In this document: one piece after another, positions 23,201 through 33,693 of the stretch
Numbering within the stretch: position 1 is the first letter of the stretch
Layout of the letters: each line of letters begins with the position of its first letter
Assembly: GCA_023374045.1 (NCBI GenBank)
Contig: CM041776.1
Location: 42,538,171 to 42,602,170, forward strand
DNA: 64,000 bases
Direction: 5' to 3'
From: Limonium bicolor
Taxonomy: Eukaryota; Streptophyta; Magnoliopsida; Caryophyllales; Plumbaginaceae
Notes under the pieces: model-generated
Told to the model about the DNA's origin: nothing
What the model saw: the letters and a program-made list of their open reading frames with translations, nothing else
The model's database searches: none
Translations under genes and position numbers: made by a program

Positions 23201-24908
23201 ATCCAAACCCAACTAGCTCAAAACTCGGCCCGCTAATCCGAATCCAGCCCACTTTCAAACCGGTCCAAGTTGAAAGATCCAAATCAACCCAAATTCAATT
23301 CCAAATTCAACCAAAATTCATTCAATTCAGTGAAAATTCAGTTTCAAAATCAGCCCAAAATCTAGTCAATCCTAATTCTATTCTGTACCAAATCAATTCA
23401 ATTCGGCCTAAATCAATTCAATTCAGCACAAATCTAACCTGACTTGCAAATTCCAATTCGATTCAAAACTTCATCCAACTTCAATTCATTTAAAATTCAT
23501 TTCATTCCCAATTTATTCAAAACTTCATTCAATTCTAAGCTCATTCAAATCCAAGTTCATTTCAAAATTCCAATTCAAATCAATATTCATTCAACCCCGA
23601 TTCAACTTCGACTTCAATTCAATTTCAATTCCATTTCAATTTCCTCTACACTCTAAATGTCTCACAGACCCGAGCGTCTCACAGACTTTGTCATTCCAAT
23701 GATTCGAATGTCTCATAGACCTGAGCGTCTCACAGACCTGAGCGTCTCACAGACCCAAGCGTCTCACAGACTTTGACATCTCAAGGTTTCAAACGTCTCA
23801 CAGACCCGAGCGTCTTACAGACCATCTAAAACCCAAAACTTCTCGAAATTCCAAACTCCTCTAAATCCCTAACCCCTCAAACCCTTTCAAAACCTCAAAA
23901 CTTCCAAAACCCAAAGACTCTGAACTACGTAAGGTCTGATCTCTACAGGGAGTTGAGTACGTAGGCAACCCACACAGGGTGCGACCCCACACCAATCAAA
24001 ATACCCTTTTTGTCATCATCCATCTCGCCTTGAAACAACCTTGTTCACTTTCAACCCTCGATTACCTCAAAAACTCAACCATCCTAAAGATCCTGAACTA
24101 CGTAAGGTCTCATCTCAACATAGAGTTGAGTACGTAGGCAGCCCACATAGGGTGCGACCTCATTCCAAATCAAAAAACCCTTTTCCCACTGTGTGGTGGT
24201 ACTCGTACCTCTCAAAATCTCTTATGACTCACTTTAAACCTTCAAACCTTTAGACTTCGGGTCTTCTTCATCCACTTAATCAATAAACTTTCCCTCGATT
24301 TTACTATCTACATTCAGTCAACTCTCAACCTGTCAACCCTTTCATTTGGAGCTAGCTTGGCAGAAAAGCTCGCCTCATCCGCTCTCTTTCTCTCTTCCTG
24401 TCCTAATCCTATCCTTGGCTTTTAAATGAATCTCCCTAAAAAGGTTTTGAAAGAAGGTAATCCAACAATTGGAGACCGAGGTTTCCTCGGGCACCAATTC
24501 AAGGTTGTGGTCGTTGCCACTTCTGAGGGGTGTAGCCCAGTGCGAACCCAACACAGAATCTCTAACATGACCAGATAAGTCCTATCCATAGGCCACAATC
24601 TCAGAGTCAACTAACGGTTCTTAGAACCCTCATCTTCCCTTCCTAGTTCCTTAGGTCAAACTAGGTGGCGACTCTAGTCAATTCCGCCTTATAGAGGCAT
24701 AAGTCCGCGTGGGGTCCATTGAGCGAGTGTAGTGTTCACTTGCACTCCCCCTTATGCTTTCTGGGAAAGACGGACGATTTAGTAGGTATTTGAGGGATGC
24801 CGAGGTGACGGGTTTTTACCCTCCACAGAATGACATTTTCTAGGGTCTCGACTTTTCAGTCAGACCATTTAGATAGACCCCCCTCATACCGAAAAATCAC
24901 CCTCCACA
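20280..24908 (+). repeat. 3' LTR of the Ogre/Tat-type element
   Basis: 4,629 bp, collinear with the 5' LTR. Most differences are single-base indels, often in A or T runs, with scattered substitutions. The TATA box is at 20888-20896. The end CCTCCACA is followed by the target duplication ATAGG. Confidence 0.85.
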
Positions 24909-24913
24909 ATAGG

Positions 24914-25720
24914 GCCAAATTTTTCCTGTATAAATGGTTTATAATGATTTATTAATGTTTATGAACTTATATTATAAGTTTGATTAAGTTAAAATAAGGT
25001 TTAAGTACTTAAATGACAAGTTTGTGAAATTTTGGGGTTAAAGAGTAAAATGAGGGAACTAGAGTGTACTTGCTGTATAAAATGATTCATAACGACCTAA
25101 ATATACTTATAAACTTATTTTACAAGTTTTGGTTCATTTAAAATAATGTTTAAGTGACTAAGTAACAAGTGTAGTAAAACAAGTGGCAAAAAGGAAATTT
25201 GTTAAAGTTTGGGTATAGTTGGTAAAAGTCCAAAAGTCTACTGTAACTTAGAGATAATATTGACCTAAATATGATTATCTTATATTATAAGTTTTGGCTA
25301 AGTTAGATAAGAGTTAAGGATTACAATGATGAGTTTGGAAAGTTTTGGGGCTATACTGTAATTTCGGGGAAATTTAGGGGTATAAGCGTAATAGGCCGAA
25401 AATTAGGATCAATTAGGTAATTTAATCATCTTGGGGACTTAGGAAAAATATCTAAGTGATTGGAAGTAGTTAGGAAGTTTAAGTGTAAGACAATTACCTA
25501 AGAGAACTTATAGGCTAATATGATAAATTAAGCAAACCTTGGGTGATGAAAGATCACAACACATGGAGGAATTTAAATTGGGGGACTAGGCTATAATTAG
25601 ACTAACTTTTTTTGGGTGTCCATTCATCACTTAGTTGGTTAACTTGTTGATTATGATTGTTCTGTTGATTTATTATTACTTACTTATGTAGCTCATCTTA
25701 ACTGGGTTGCTTCAACTTGT
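24914..25720 (+). other. Resumed second promoter unit and putative 5'-UTR intron
   Basis: This continues the duplicated unit (GACCTAAATATACTTATAAA and GTAACAAGTGTAGTAAAACA match 2451-2550 of the first copy), then unique AT-rich sequence. It ends in the pyrimidine-rich acceptor CTTGTGCAG at 25716-25724, just before the ATG of the PMD gene. Confidence 0.5.
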
Positions 25721-25726
25721 GCAGTG

Positions 25727-28698
25727 ATGGATAAGTTAAAGAATGCTCTGATGAACGTCTACACCAAAAAAAAGAAGAAGGACATAAATGTGGAGCAGCC
25801 AATGACTGCTTCGTTCCGTCGTGAGCGCGGTGCCGGAGTTGATCCTCCACGGCACTCGTCTTTCCAGCCACAACAGGGTCATGTTGAGCGTGCACGACAC
25901 TCATCAGTTCAGCCATAGCAGGATCATGTTGAACCGCCTCGTCACTCATCATATCACCCACAACAGCAGCCCATCATGGACCCATCGATTACCCAGTCAT
26001 TCCATAATTCTGACCCAGTCGCACGCATACCTAGGAGAAAGATGCCTGAAGCTTCATCCTCTGCAGGTCGTTGGTCATCTACTGATCTGGCCGAGCTCCG
26101 TAGCTCTAGTTACAATGTAGAGGGTCAGAGTAGCCACCACGTGGGGCATGTGGAGGCACAGACTTCTGCTGGTGGTAGCTATCATGACCACCGTGTGGAG
26201 CATGCGGAGGCATAGACTTCTGCTGGGTGTAGCTATCATGACCCCCGGACCCCTCCGGATGTTGTAGCACCCGTTGACATGGACATAGATGAGGAGGAGG
26301 CTGAGGAGACATCTGAGGATGAGGGCCTAGATGAGGACGACCCTGATCATGAGAGCACGACTGATGAGGAAGCTGCTCTCGCTATGGAGCCCGTTATTCC
26401 CGCTTTCTAGAGGCTTAATGAAGTGCCAGTACCTGGTGTTCCACTACTGACTAGTGTCATCACCAGCTTCAGGGGCATGTCGCCATTGACCTTTGGTCAA
26501 TGACTAAGGTATGTACTATCTTATCTTTCAGTTTGACAAGTAGATTTAATTATTTCTTCATGCGTGTGTAAAATTTGTGGTAATTGTCCAGGATCGGGGG
26601 TTTTGGGATTTAAACCCTGAAACCTTATAATCACGAGCTGGCCGTTTAGTGTGGTTGCTTGCGAAAGGGCAAGGAATATGATTAAGTACTCAGGGTTGGA
26701 TCATCTGCTAGATGTCACATAGGGTTTCAACAACATGTCATTGATCTCGGCCTTTGTGGAGAGGTGGAAGCCAAACACCAATTCTTTCCACATGCCATTT
26801 GGAGAGATGACGATCACAGTTCATGATGTGTGTCAGATACTGAGGATCCCAATCGTTGGTCATCCGGTTGTGGAAATTCCGTCAAACAATGAGCTTAAGG
26901 AGACGATGGCTACGTTGTTAGATTTTCAAGATGGCGTTGACTAGATGACGGAATTCATGTGACATACTGGTGCTATTCAGACATGTCCACTTATAGAGTG
27001 GTGTTCGACCGGCCCGAGGGTATCTATGAAGCAGGCGTGCGGTTGGCTCTACTATGCTCTCGCTACTACTATCTTTGCTAACAAAGGGCATTCACGCATA
27101 AGTCCTCAACCGTTCTGGTTAGTCACTCCCATGGGTACACATACAAAGCTAAAGAGGTACGCATGGGGAGCAGGTACTCTTGCGTGTTGTATCGCTAGCT
27201 GGGGATAGCTTCTCGTTCTGACTGTAATAGCATTGCTGGCTCTTTGACCCTTCTCGAGGTAAGTGTTTTAATGTACAACAATGTGTAATAAATTTTCATA
27301 AATTCACATTAATAGTTGGCATAATTTATTTTTAAAATTTATGTAGTGCTGGATATATGTGTACTTCCCCACTCTTAGACCAGCAGTTAGTGCTGATTGG
27401 CGTGATGGGGATGATAGACCGTGGGCTATGAGATGGGTCAGGTCCACCTCCCAGCAGAAAAATAAGATTCACTGGAGAACTACCGCAAGCATCTAGATGC
27501 TCTGACAGCAAGAAATGTAAGTGGTACAATAATTTCAATTTGTATTATTTACATTATTGTTTATTATTGATGCTTATGTTTCCCTGTGATCCATGTAGAT
27601 TGATTGGTTGCCCTATGGTCGTGAGAAGGTGAATGAGAACAAGGGTCGCTCTTGGTACAGGGGTACCTTGCAGTACATGACCGTGAATGAGCCATATATG
27701 CCGGAGCGTTGTCTTCGCCAATTTGGGTACGTTCAGTGTATCCCAACTCCCCCTATTAGACCGAACATTAGATCCGAAAATAGAGGGAGAAAGGGAACCC
27801 CCTATAGATGTGTGTACCTTCCCACTCTTAGACCAGCAGTTAGTGCTGATTGGCGTGATGGGGATGATAGACCGTGGGCTATGAGATGGGTCAGGTCCAC
27901 CTCCCAGCAGAAAAATAAAAATTCACTAGAGAACTACCGCAAACATCTAGATGCTCTGACAGCAAGAAATGTAAGTGGTACAATAATTTCAATTTGTATT
28001 ATTTACATTGTTGTTTATTATTGATGCTTACGTTTCCTTGTGATCCAATGTAGATTGATTGGTTGCCCTATGGTCGCGAGAAGGTGAATGAGAACAAGGG
28101 TCGCTCTTGGTATAGGGGTACCTTGCAGTACATGACCGTGAATGAGCCATATATGCCGGAGCGTTGTCTTCACCAATTTGGGTACGTTCAGTGTATCCCA
28201 CCTCCCCCTATTAGACTGAACATTAGATCCGAAAAAAGAGGGAGAAAGGGAACCCCCTATAGATGTGTGTACCTCCCCCCCATGTATAGTGTGTGGGACA
28301 CCATACGTGAGTGTGGTCCTGCTTGGGGTTCACTAAGACATGGGCGGCCCTACATGCATATGATGGAGATTATCTAGATTGGTACGTCAAACACACCCAT
28401 CCGAAGATCATGAATCCTGACATGTACGAAAACACATTCGTTCATCGGCCGGATCCCGCCTTAGTAAGTTGATCACTTCCTTTGTATAATTTCAGTTGAT
28501 TATAGCATTTTATGAATGCTAGGCTAACTTTATAATATTATGTTATAGCTCATGAGTGAGGCAACTGAGGTTGGTAGGCCTTACTTTCCTGGGAATCGTA
28601 GTTGGGACTGGCGTCACTACCGTGAGGAAATGCCAGACGAGGAACAGAGGCAAACTGAACAGGGGATAGATGAGGTCTTCAATACCTTATCTATATAG
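25727..28698 (+). pseudogene. Plant mobile domain (PMD) protein gene, decayed
   Basis: PMD proteins (related to MAIN/MAIL1 and transposon-borne genes) act in nuclear silencing in plants. The first exon starts at 25727 (MDKLKNALMN), has HSS/PQQ-rich repeats and an acidic stretch (DMDIDEEEAEE), and is cut by TAG stops at 25916, 26213 and 26408. Later exons hold the PMD signature: LISAFVERWKPNTNSFHMP and GEMTITVHDVCQIL at about 26735-26850, then CGWLYYALATTIFANKG, YPALHK-side introns, RPWAMRWVRS and a WLPYGREKVNENKGR exon. The last exons (28380-28466, 28549-28698) end DEVFNTLSI. The GT/AG borders are plausible. A 460-bp exon-intron duplication adds to the damage. Confidence 0.72.
27359..28273 (+). 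repeat. Tandem duplication of ~460 bp inside the PMD gene
   Basis: 27359-27818 and 27819-28273 are nearly identical and span the end of one exon, an intron and the start of the next. The junctions share GTGTAC with C-rich sequence after it. The second copy continues into MYSVWDTIRECGPAWGS, the natural downstream exon sequence, so the first copy is followed by a repeat of the upstream exon. Confidence 0.82.
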
Positions 28699-29340
28699 GA
28701 TTTGTACTATCACCAGTATGGCGCGCCATAGTTTAGGGTTTTATGTTTTTGTTGTTTTAAGATACAGTATGGATGTAGTTATTTTCTAGTGGACTTGGTG
28801 ATGGTGAAATTATTGCTGAAATTGCTGGTAATCTTATTGATGACCTTTGGTTGATTTTGTGGAGGTTCTTAGAATCGGGAGAGAAGAAAAACAGGGGAGA
28901 CTATGCCAAAATTTTCCTAGAATTTCATTTACATTCGCATTGTAGCACTTTTTATTCCGCCCTACTATCTTTTTAGAACCTTTGTGACTATTATGCTATG
29001 GGACTCATTTATGAGTCCCCTTTTGGGTATCAAACTATGGCCTTTTGTGAATTCTTCGGAATCAATTTTGCACCTAGTTTCTTTTTGGCTATGCACTGTA
29101 GATATAGAAACACCGAACACTAGATATCCTCAAGGATGAGTTAGGGAAAATTCAAGAGGAACTCTTGCAAATTTTTTCAATGGATCTTCACCGGTTTCTT
29201 CAATGGACAACACGAATGTAAGTACTTATTCTCAGTATTCCTCTTAATTAAGTAATACGGTATTAAAGTAGTGGAAGGAGAGACGGTTAAGATCCATTAA
29301 AAATGTTAGGCTAACTTAATGGGAAGAAGTTTCTTCAATG
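28699..29340. other. Non-coding sequence 3' of the PMD gene
   Basis: AT-rich DNA with short frames only. It may contain the 3' untranslated region of the PMD gene. A short direct repeat, TTTCTTCAATGGA, occurs near 29196 and 29329. Confidence 0.35.
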
Positions 29341-29354
29341 GACAGAGACTGCTA

Positions 29355-29764
29355 GTAGCTCACAAGACTCAACCACCTGCATCAAGCTATTACCCTCCAA
29401 AATTCCAGGTAAACTGCCTTGAACACCATAAGTGCTAGATGGATCACCAACAGATATTTGATCAACTTGAAGATTCCCTGGATCATCACTATCAACCAAC
29501 ATCGGGTATATAAACGAAAAATATTCATTTTTTTCTTTCTTAGTATCTATTTTAATCTTCTGTAGAGCTTTTAAATCAGCAAGATTTTAGCTTGATGATT
29601 AGAGAGCAAGCACGTGTATCGAGTAGGAAAACGAATCTTGTATTGTCGCTATTGAACTTGGTTAATGCAGTTTGCTTTCGGGAGGATATTTCACATCCAT
29701 CAACACACTCATAAGAATCGGTACCATATCTTTCTCGCACAAAATCATCCAAAATATCTCCCAA
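29355..29764 (-). pseudogene. Fragment of a MOM1-like SNF2-type helicase gene
   Basis: The minus-strand frame at 29576-29764 reads GDILDDFVRERYGTDSYECV, then a KQTALTKFN segment and RFVFLLDTRACSLIIKL. This resembles the C-terminal helicase part of plant MOM1 (MORPHEUS' MOLECULE 1), a transcriptional silencing regulator, with the FVFLLETRAC motif nearly intact. It ends at a likely exon border near 29580. Downstream on the same strand, an open stretch at about 29355-29510 (VDSDDPGNLQVDQ) may be a further exon or unrelated. No other helicase motifs are present, so this is a captured or leftover fragment. Confidence 0.6.
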
Positions 29765-29784
29765 GGGATCCCTTATAGCACAAA

Positions 29785-30300
29785 AGTCCTAGAATTCAAA
29801 CCCCATTAGTCACAGAATTGAAAATGAATAACTATCTAATAATCCAAACATCTACCAAGTGGAACAAACTTAATGTTTATGTCACGAGAACTGAAATATA
29901 TCAAAATGTAGAAAATCCTAACAAAAGTCCTAGAATTCAAACCCCATGAATCACAAAATCGAAAATGAAGGAGGTCAGGGGAGAGTTCCATTAATTTAGT
30001 AGAGGAAGGATTGTTTCTTGGGTGGTGATTGTAGTATGTTATTTTTGTCTGGAGAGGGTCACGCTTAAGCGTTCGTTAGGTCGGTGTGTGCGTCCGGGGT
30101 ATTAAAGTTAGGCTACACTGTTTGATGTAAGTTGTAATTGGGTGTGGTGGGTACTCTTTTTCCTTTCTAAGCTTTTTCCCACTGGGTTTTGCTTAGAAAG
30201 GTTTTAATGAGGCCCGAATGTAACCCATCCATTATCTTATTTGAATAATATGGCTATATGCCCAAATTATCAAAAAAAAATCTAATAATCCAAACATCTA
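29785..30300. repeat. Short tandem duplication split by a LINE insertion
   Basis: AAGTCCTAGAATTCAAACCC at 29785 recurs at 29930. The tail of the first copy (CTAATAATCCAAACATCTAC, about 29838-29857) recurs only after the LINE piece, at about 30280. The second copy was therefore opened by the insertion between about 29967 and 30279. Confidence 0.65.
29968..30279 (+). mobile_element. 5'-truncated LINE 3' end
   Basis: About 310 bp ending in a nine-base A run. It contains TTTTTCCCACTGGGTTTTGC and AAGGTTTTAATGAGGC, phrases typical of the 3' untranslated ends of plant retroelements, and AATAAT signals before the A run. The poly-A end and truncated 5' side favour a LINE over a Copia LTR. No clear target duplication was read. 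Confidence 0.5.
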
Positions 30301-30507
30301 CACCATTGTTGCTATGTTTCTTCAACTTAGCTGTAGTAACTTAGTTTTTCTTTAACTTAATTGTTGTAACTTAGTTATTGTAACTTTGTTGTTTTAATCA
30401 TTTTGACTGAACTTTGGTCATTCAATTTTCGTTTGTTTCAAAAAAAAGTGTCTCCCCATAACATTCCAACTTATTCAACTAAGTTTGGTGAAAAAAATTG
30501 TACTATG

Positions 30508-32119
30508 TGATAAGTGCAAAACATATAGACTTTTTAAGGTTTAATCACCTTATTAATTGCAGCATTTTTAGTAATGTTTCGCACTTATCTTTGGTTTTTC
30601 CTATATTTATGTTATTATATTAACTGATGTATTATATGTGTTAAAATGTAGGAAAAATGACAAACAAAGACACATATATTATTAAGGGATTAAAGAGCCA
30701 CGTGCATGTCACGCAGAGAAGCGAGTCCGCCTCAGAACCGCCTCCTTATATAGCGGACAACACTAGGGTTTTATTAAATGCAACCGCTTCATGTGCTAGG
30801 CGGAAGAGATAGAGGCGACCGCCTCTTATCGGGCGGACAAGAGACAGAAGACCGCTTATCAAGCGGGCGGACAGGATAGAGGAGACCACCACTTAAGAGG
30901 CGGACGACTCTAATGCAACCGCGAGGCGGTTGAGACAGAGAAGACCGCCACTTAACAGGCGGACAACATACAGAGGAGACCGCTAAATAAGTGGCGGACA
31001 CGTGTAAATCTGTAGGAAATTAACGGGTTATCTTCTACCCAACTCGGCCGGCGCCTACCAGAATCACGCACGCGATTCAGCCCTGTCCCCTGCGCAATCA
31101 ATAGCTGCAATCAATGGGAGCTGCAATCAACGAGCTCAATCAGTGAGCTGATGAGCTGCTGCTCTATTTTTCCTCTATAAATACGAGCTTCATTCCTCCT
31201 TATCCGGTGTCCTTCCGGAGGCTCCTTCCGTGGTTCCTCTGGAGTTCCAACTCACGCACCATCTCATTTCTCTCCTTCCGCCTTCTCCATTTTTATTTAT
31301 TTTACAGTCCACTAAATCCACCTCTAGCCTACGTATACAAAATAGCAGAGCGAGACGGAGTGATTACGGATGATTTCTATCATTCTTGTTTCTGTTATTC
31401 TATTTAATATGTTAGGCTAGTTTACTTTCGCTTTGGGAATAATTATTATGTTCTGTATTAATTATGCAATGTTTTTACTGGTTTTAATTTGATGAAGTTT
31501 GTTACGCTTAAAGCTCATCTCTCGCCTTTTTAATAAATGTCATGAGTTTATTAAATTGCTTGCTAAGTCTATTTTGATCAGACCAGGTGATAAATAGATA
31601 GGTTGATTAAGCCGTAAATTTGGAGAAAGCTCTATTATGATTTAATGGTTAGTATTTTCAGATGCAATTATATTTCCTGGAATTTAATGTCCGTTTACAT
31701 AAGAGTGCTCGAACCTTGATTAGACCGAGCATTTCTGGTAAACGAGTTCTTATGAGGCTATGACTTAGTCCTTAGGAATTTAAGGAATTTTGCCAAACAA
31801 TTATAATTAGACCAGTAGGAATAGCATGAAGGAGCAGATAATATTAATCTGAACCAGAGTCCCGTTTAGTTATTTGCTTACTTAGTTAATTTTATTAACT
31901 GCTTTATTTATATTTAACAAGTCAATTAATCCCCCCTCTTTGTGACACGCTTAGGTACTATATATGTACATTAGTCCCGTGGTTCGATATCCGGTCGCTT
32001 ACATTTCACTATACTACTGCGACCGGGATTTGTTTGCAGCCCGACGTTTATTTTGGGTTTTAATTTTTTTCTTTAATTTTAATTATACCACTTAAACCAC
32101 TCACAATACAACGTCTGCA
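30508..32119 (+). repeat. 5' LTR of the Athila-type element
   Basis: 1,612 bp. The U3 part holds eight short hairpin units (30736-30999). A TATA box (CTATAAATA) is at 31174-31182, then a leader-like C/T-rich stretch. The end ACGTCTGCA abuts the PBS spacer. Confidence 0.85.
30736..30999. repeat. Eight-unit RACCGC...GCGGA hairpin array in U3
   Basis: Units such as GACCGCCACTTAACAGGCGG recur about every 33 bp, each with complementary CCGC and GCGG arms around 2-14 bases. One unit, AACCGCGAGGCGGTT, is nearly a perfect palindrome. The array is upstream of the TATA box and is preserved in the 3' LTR at about 36612-36877. Confidence 0.72.
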
Positions 32120-32122
32120 AAA

Positions 32123-32140
32123 TGGCGCCGTTGCCGGGGA
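32123..32140 (+). promoter_or_regulatory. Primer binding site, tRNA-Asp type
   Basis: TGGCGCCGTTGCCGGGGA lies three bases after the 5' LTR. It is the PBS I know from Athila elements, complementary to a tRNA-Asp 3' end. Confidence 0.82.
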
Positions 32141-32596
32141 CTAGATTTATTCTAGTTCCTAAGCCCCGGATTATTCACCTGTTTAATTATAAATATTTTG
32201 TTCTCTTAAATATGTTAATAATATTTCTATATTATTTTCGTTTATTGTTAATATTAATTATCTACTATATTTTGTTAATATTAATCCTCTAATAATCTGT
32301 TAATATTAATTGGACATTTGGACAAATTGGACACCTGACTTTGGCCATCTGACTTCGGACATCTAACTTCTGACATCTAACTTCTAACTCTTATTAACAT
32401 TTAATTTCCATTGTCTCTAACATTTAATTTCCATTGTCTCTAACATTTAATTTCCATTGTCCCTAACTTATAATTTATGTTATCTAATTACTAACTTCTA
32501 ATTTTATGTCATTTTTATTACTAACCCATTATTTTATTTCTTAATTATTTTGTTGTTCGTATAACCAAAAAAAAAAAAAATAATAAAACGAAACAG

Positions 32597-32790
32597 GGGT
32601 TGTCCGCGAGGACAACCGCCCCGTTTGCAAGCGGACTCCCCAGACAACCGCCTGGCGGTCTCACAACACACAACCGTCTCGTATGTAGCGGACGCCACAC
32701 GCAAGACCGCCTCGCGGACGCCTGACCCCTGTCCGCCACTTAACTCGCGGACGTCTCCATTGTCCGCCTCTTAACCTCGCGGACGCGACT
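32597..32790. repeat. Second hairpin array in the leader
   Basis: About six further units with CCGCC/GCGGAC arms, for example GACCGCCTCGCGGAC and GTCCGCCACTTAACTCGCGG. It lies between the PBS and the coding remains, and shares the core of the U3 array without being a copy of it. Confidence 0.65.
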
Positions 32791-33693
32791 CGGTATGGAA
32801 AAAAAAAGAGCTGAACGCTGCGTTTTCCATTCCCGTTCTTCCCTAATTCCTACTCTCGAAATCGAACGACGAACAGAAGCGAAGAACACAGCCCCCGCGC
32901 GACTCCCCTCCTCTTCAAATTGCCATTTCTTCTTCAATTCTTCATCAAATCTTGCAAGGTTAGTACCGAAATCTTCGTTTTTCAATTCTCTACGTTTCTA
33001 TAGCTCCAAATCTGTAAATGATGAACTACATTAGGAGAAATTAAGGACTGAAGTTTCGAATCCCTAATTCCTAAATTCGAAAATTTCGAACTCTAATTGC
33101 TAATTTGTCTCGAATTTGTCCTATATTTGTCATAATCTACATACACAAGGTTAAATCTTTACATATTACACTTAGTTGGGGTGTTTTTGTTGAATTCAAA
33201 AATTGATGTGTGCTAATTACGAAAATTTGTTGTTAGAACTAGCATTATTCAATTTTATTTAGCCTTGATTATTAAACGAGTATAGATTATGATTATAGGT
33301 TATTATTATTAGATTTGATTGATGACGGTATTAAAATACCTTGAATCTGACTGAAATTTTTGTGGAGAAACGAAGAATTTTAGGGGAGACTCTGTCGAAT
33401 TTTTGACAGAATTTGTGTTGTATAATTATTCTGTTTATGTTTTATTATTTGTTCATCTTGTTTTCTATTTTTATTAATTTACGGAGTTTTTTTGTTAAAT
33501 ACTAACGTTCTGTTTGATAGTAATTTTTATGTAGTTTATTAACGTTTTTGTTATTATTGTTAATGATGTTGTTGATTTTTATGTTGCTAATATTTCGTTA
33601 AATTTTCATGTTATTATATACTTTGTTTGATATTTAATATTTTATTGTTATGCTGTTAATGTTTGTTTGCTTTTAATTTTAAAATATATTAGT

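Larger units (their letters stand above)
3281..24908 (+). mobile_element. Non-autonomous Ogre/Tat-type Ty3/Gypsy element (21.6 kb)
   Basis: Both LTRs run TGTAGACACC to CCTCCACA and are flanked by the 5-bp duplication ATAGG (3276-3280 and 24909-24913), so this is one insertion. LTRs of 4.6 kb, total length near 22 kb, a PBS resembling the tRNA-Arg type and a 3' tandem array all fit the Ogre/Tat lineage. The internal region (7922-20279) has broken gag remains and a zinc knuckle. I find no protease, reverse transcriptase, RNase H or integrase, so mobilisation would need pol from a relative. A probable solo LTR is nested at 9110-13324. Confidence 0.85.

Noticed and set aside
29968..30279. Copia LTR fragment
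   Set aside because: The CCCACTGGGTTTT phrase also occurs in Copia LTRs, but the piece ends in a poly-A run, sits inside a split duplication and has no LTR terminus.
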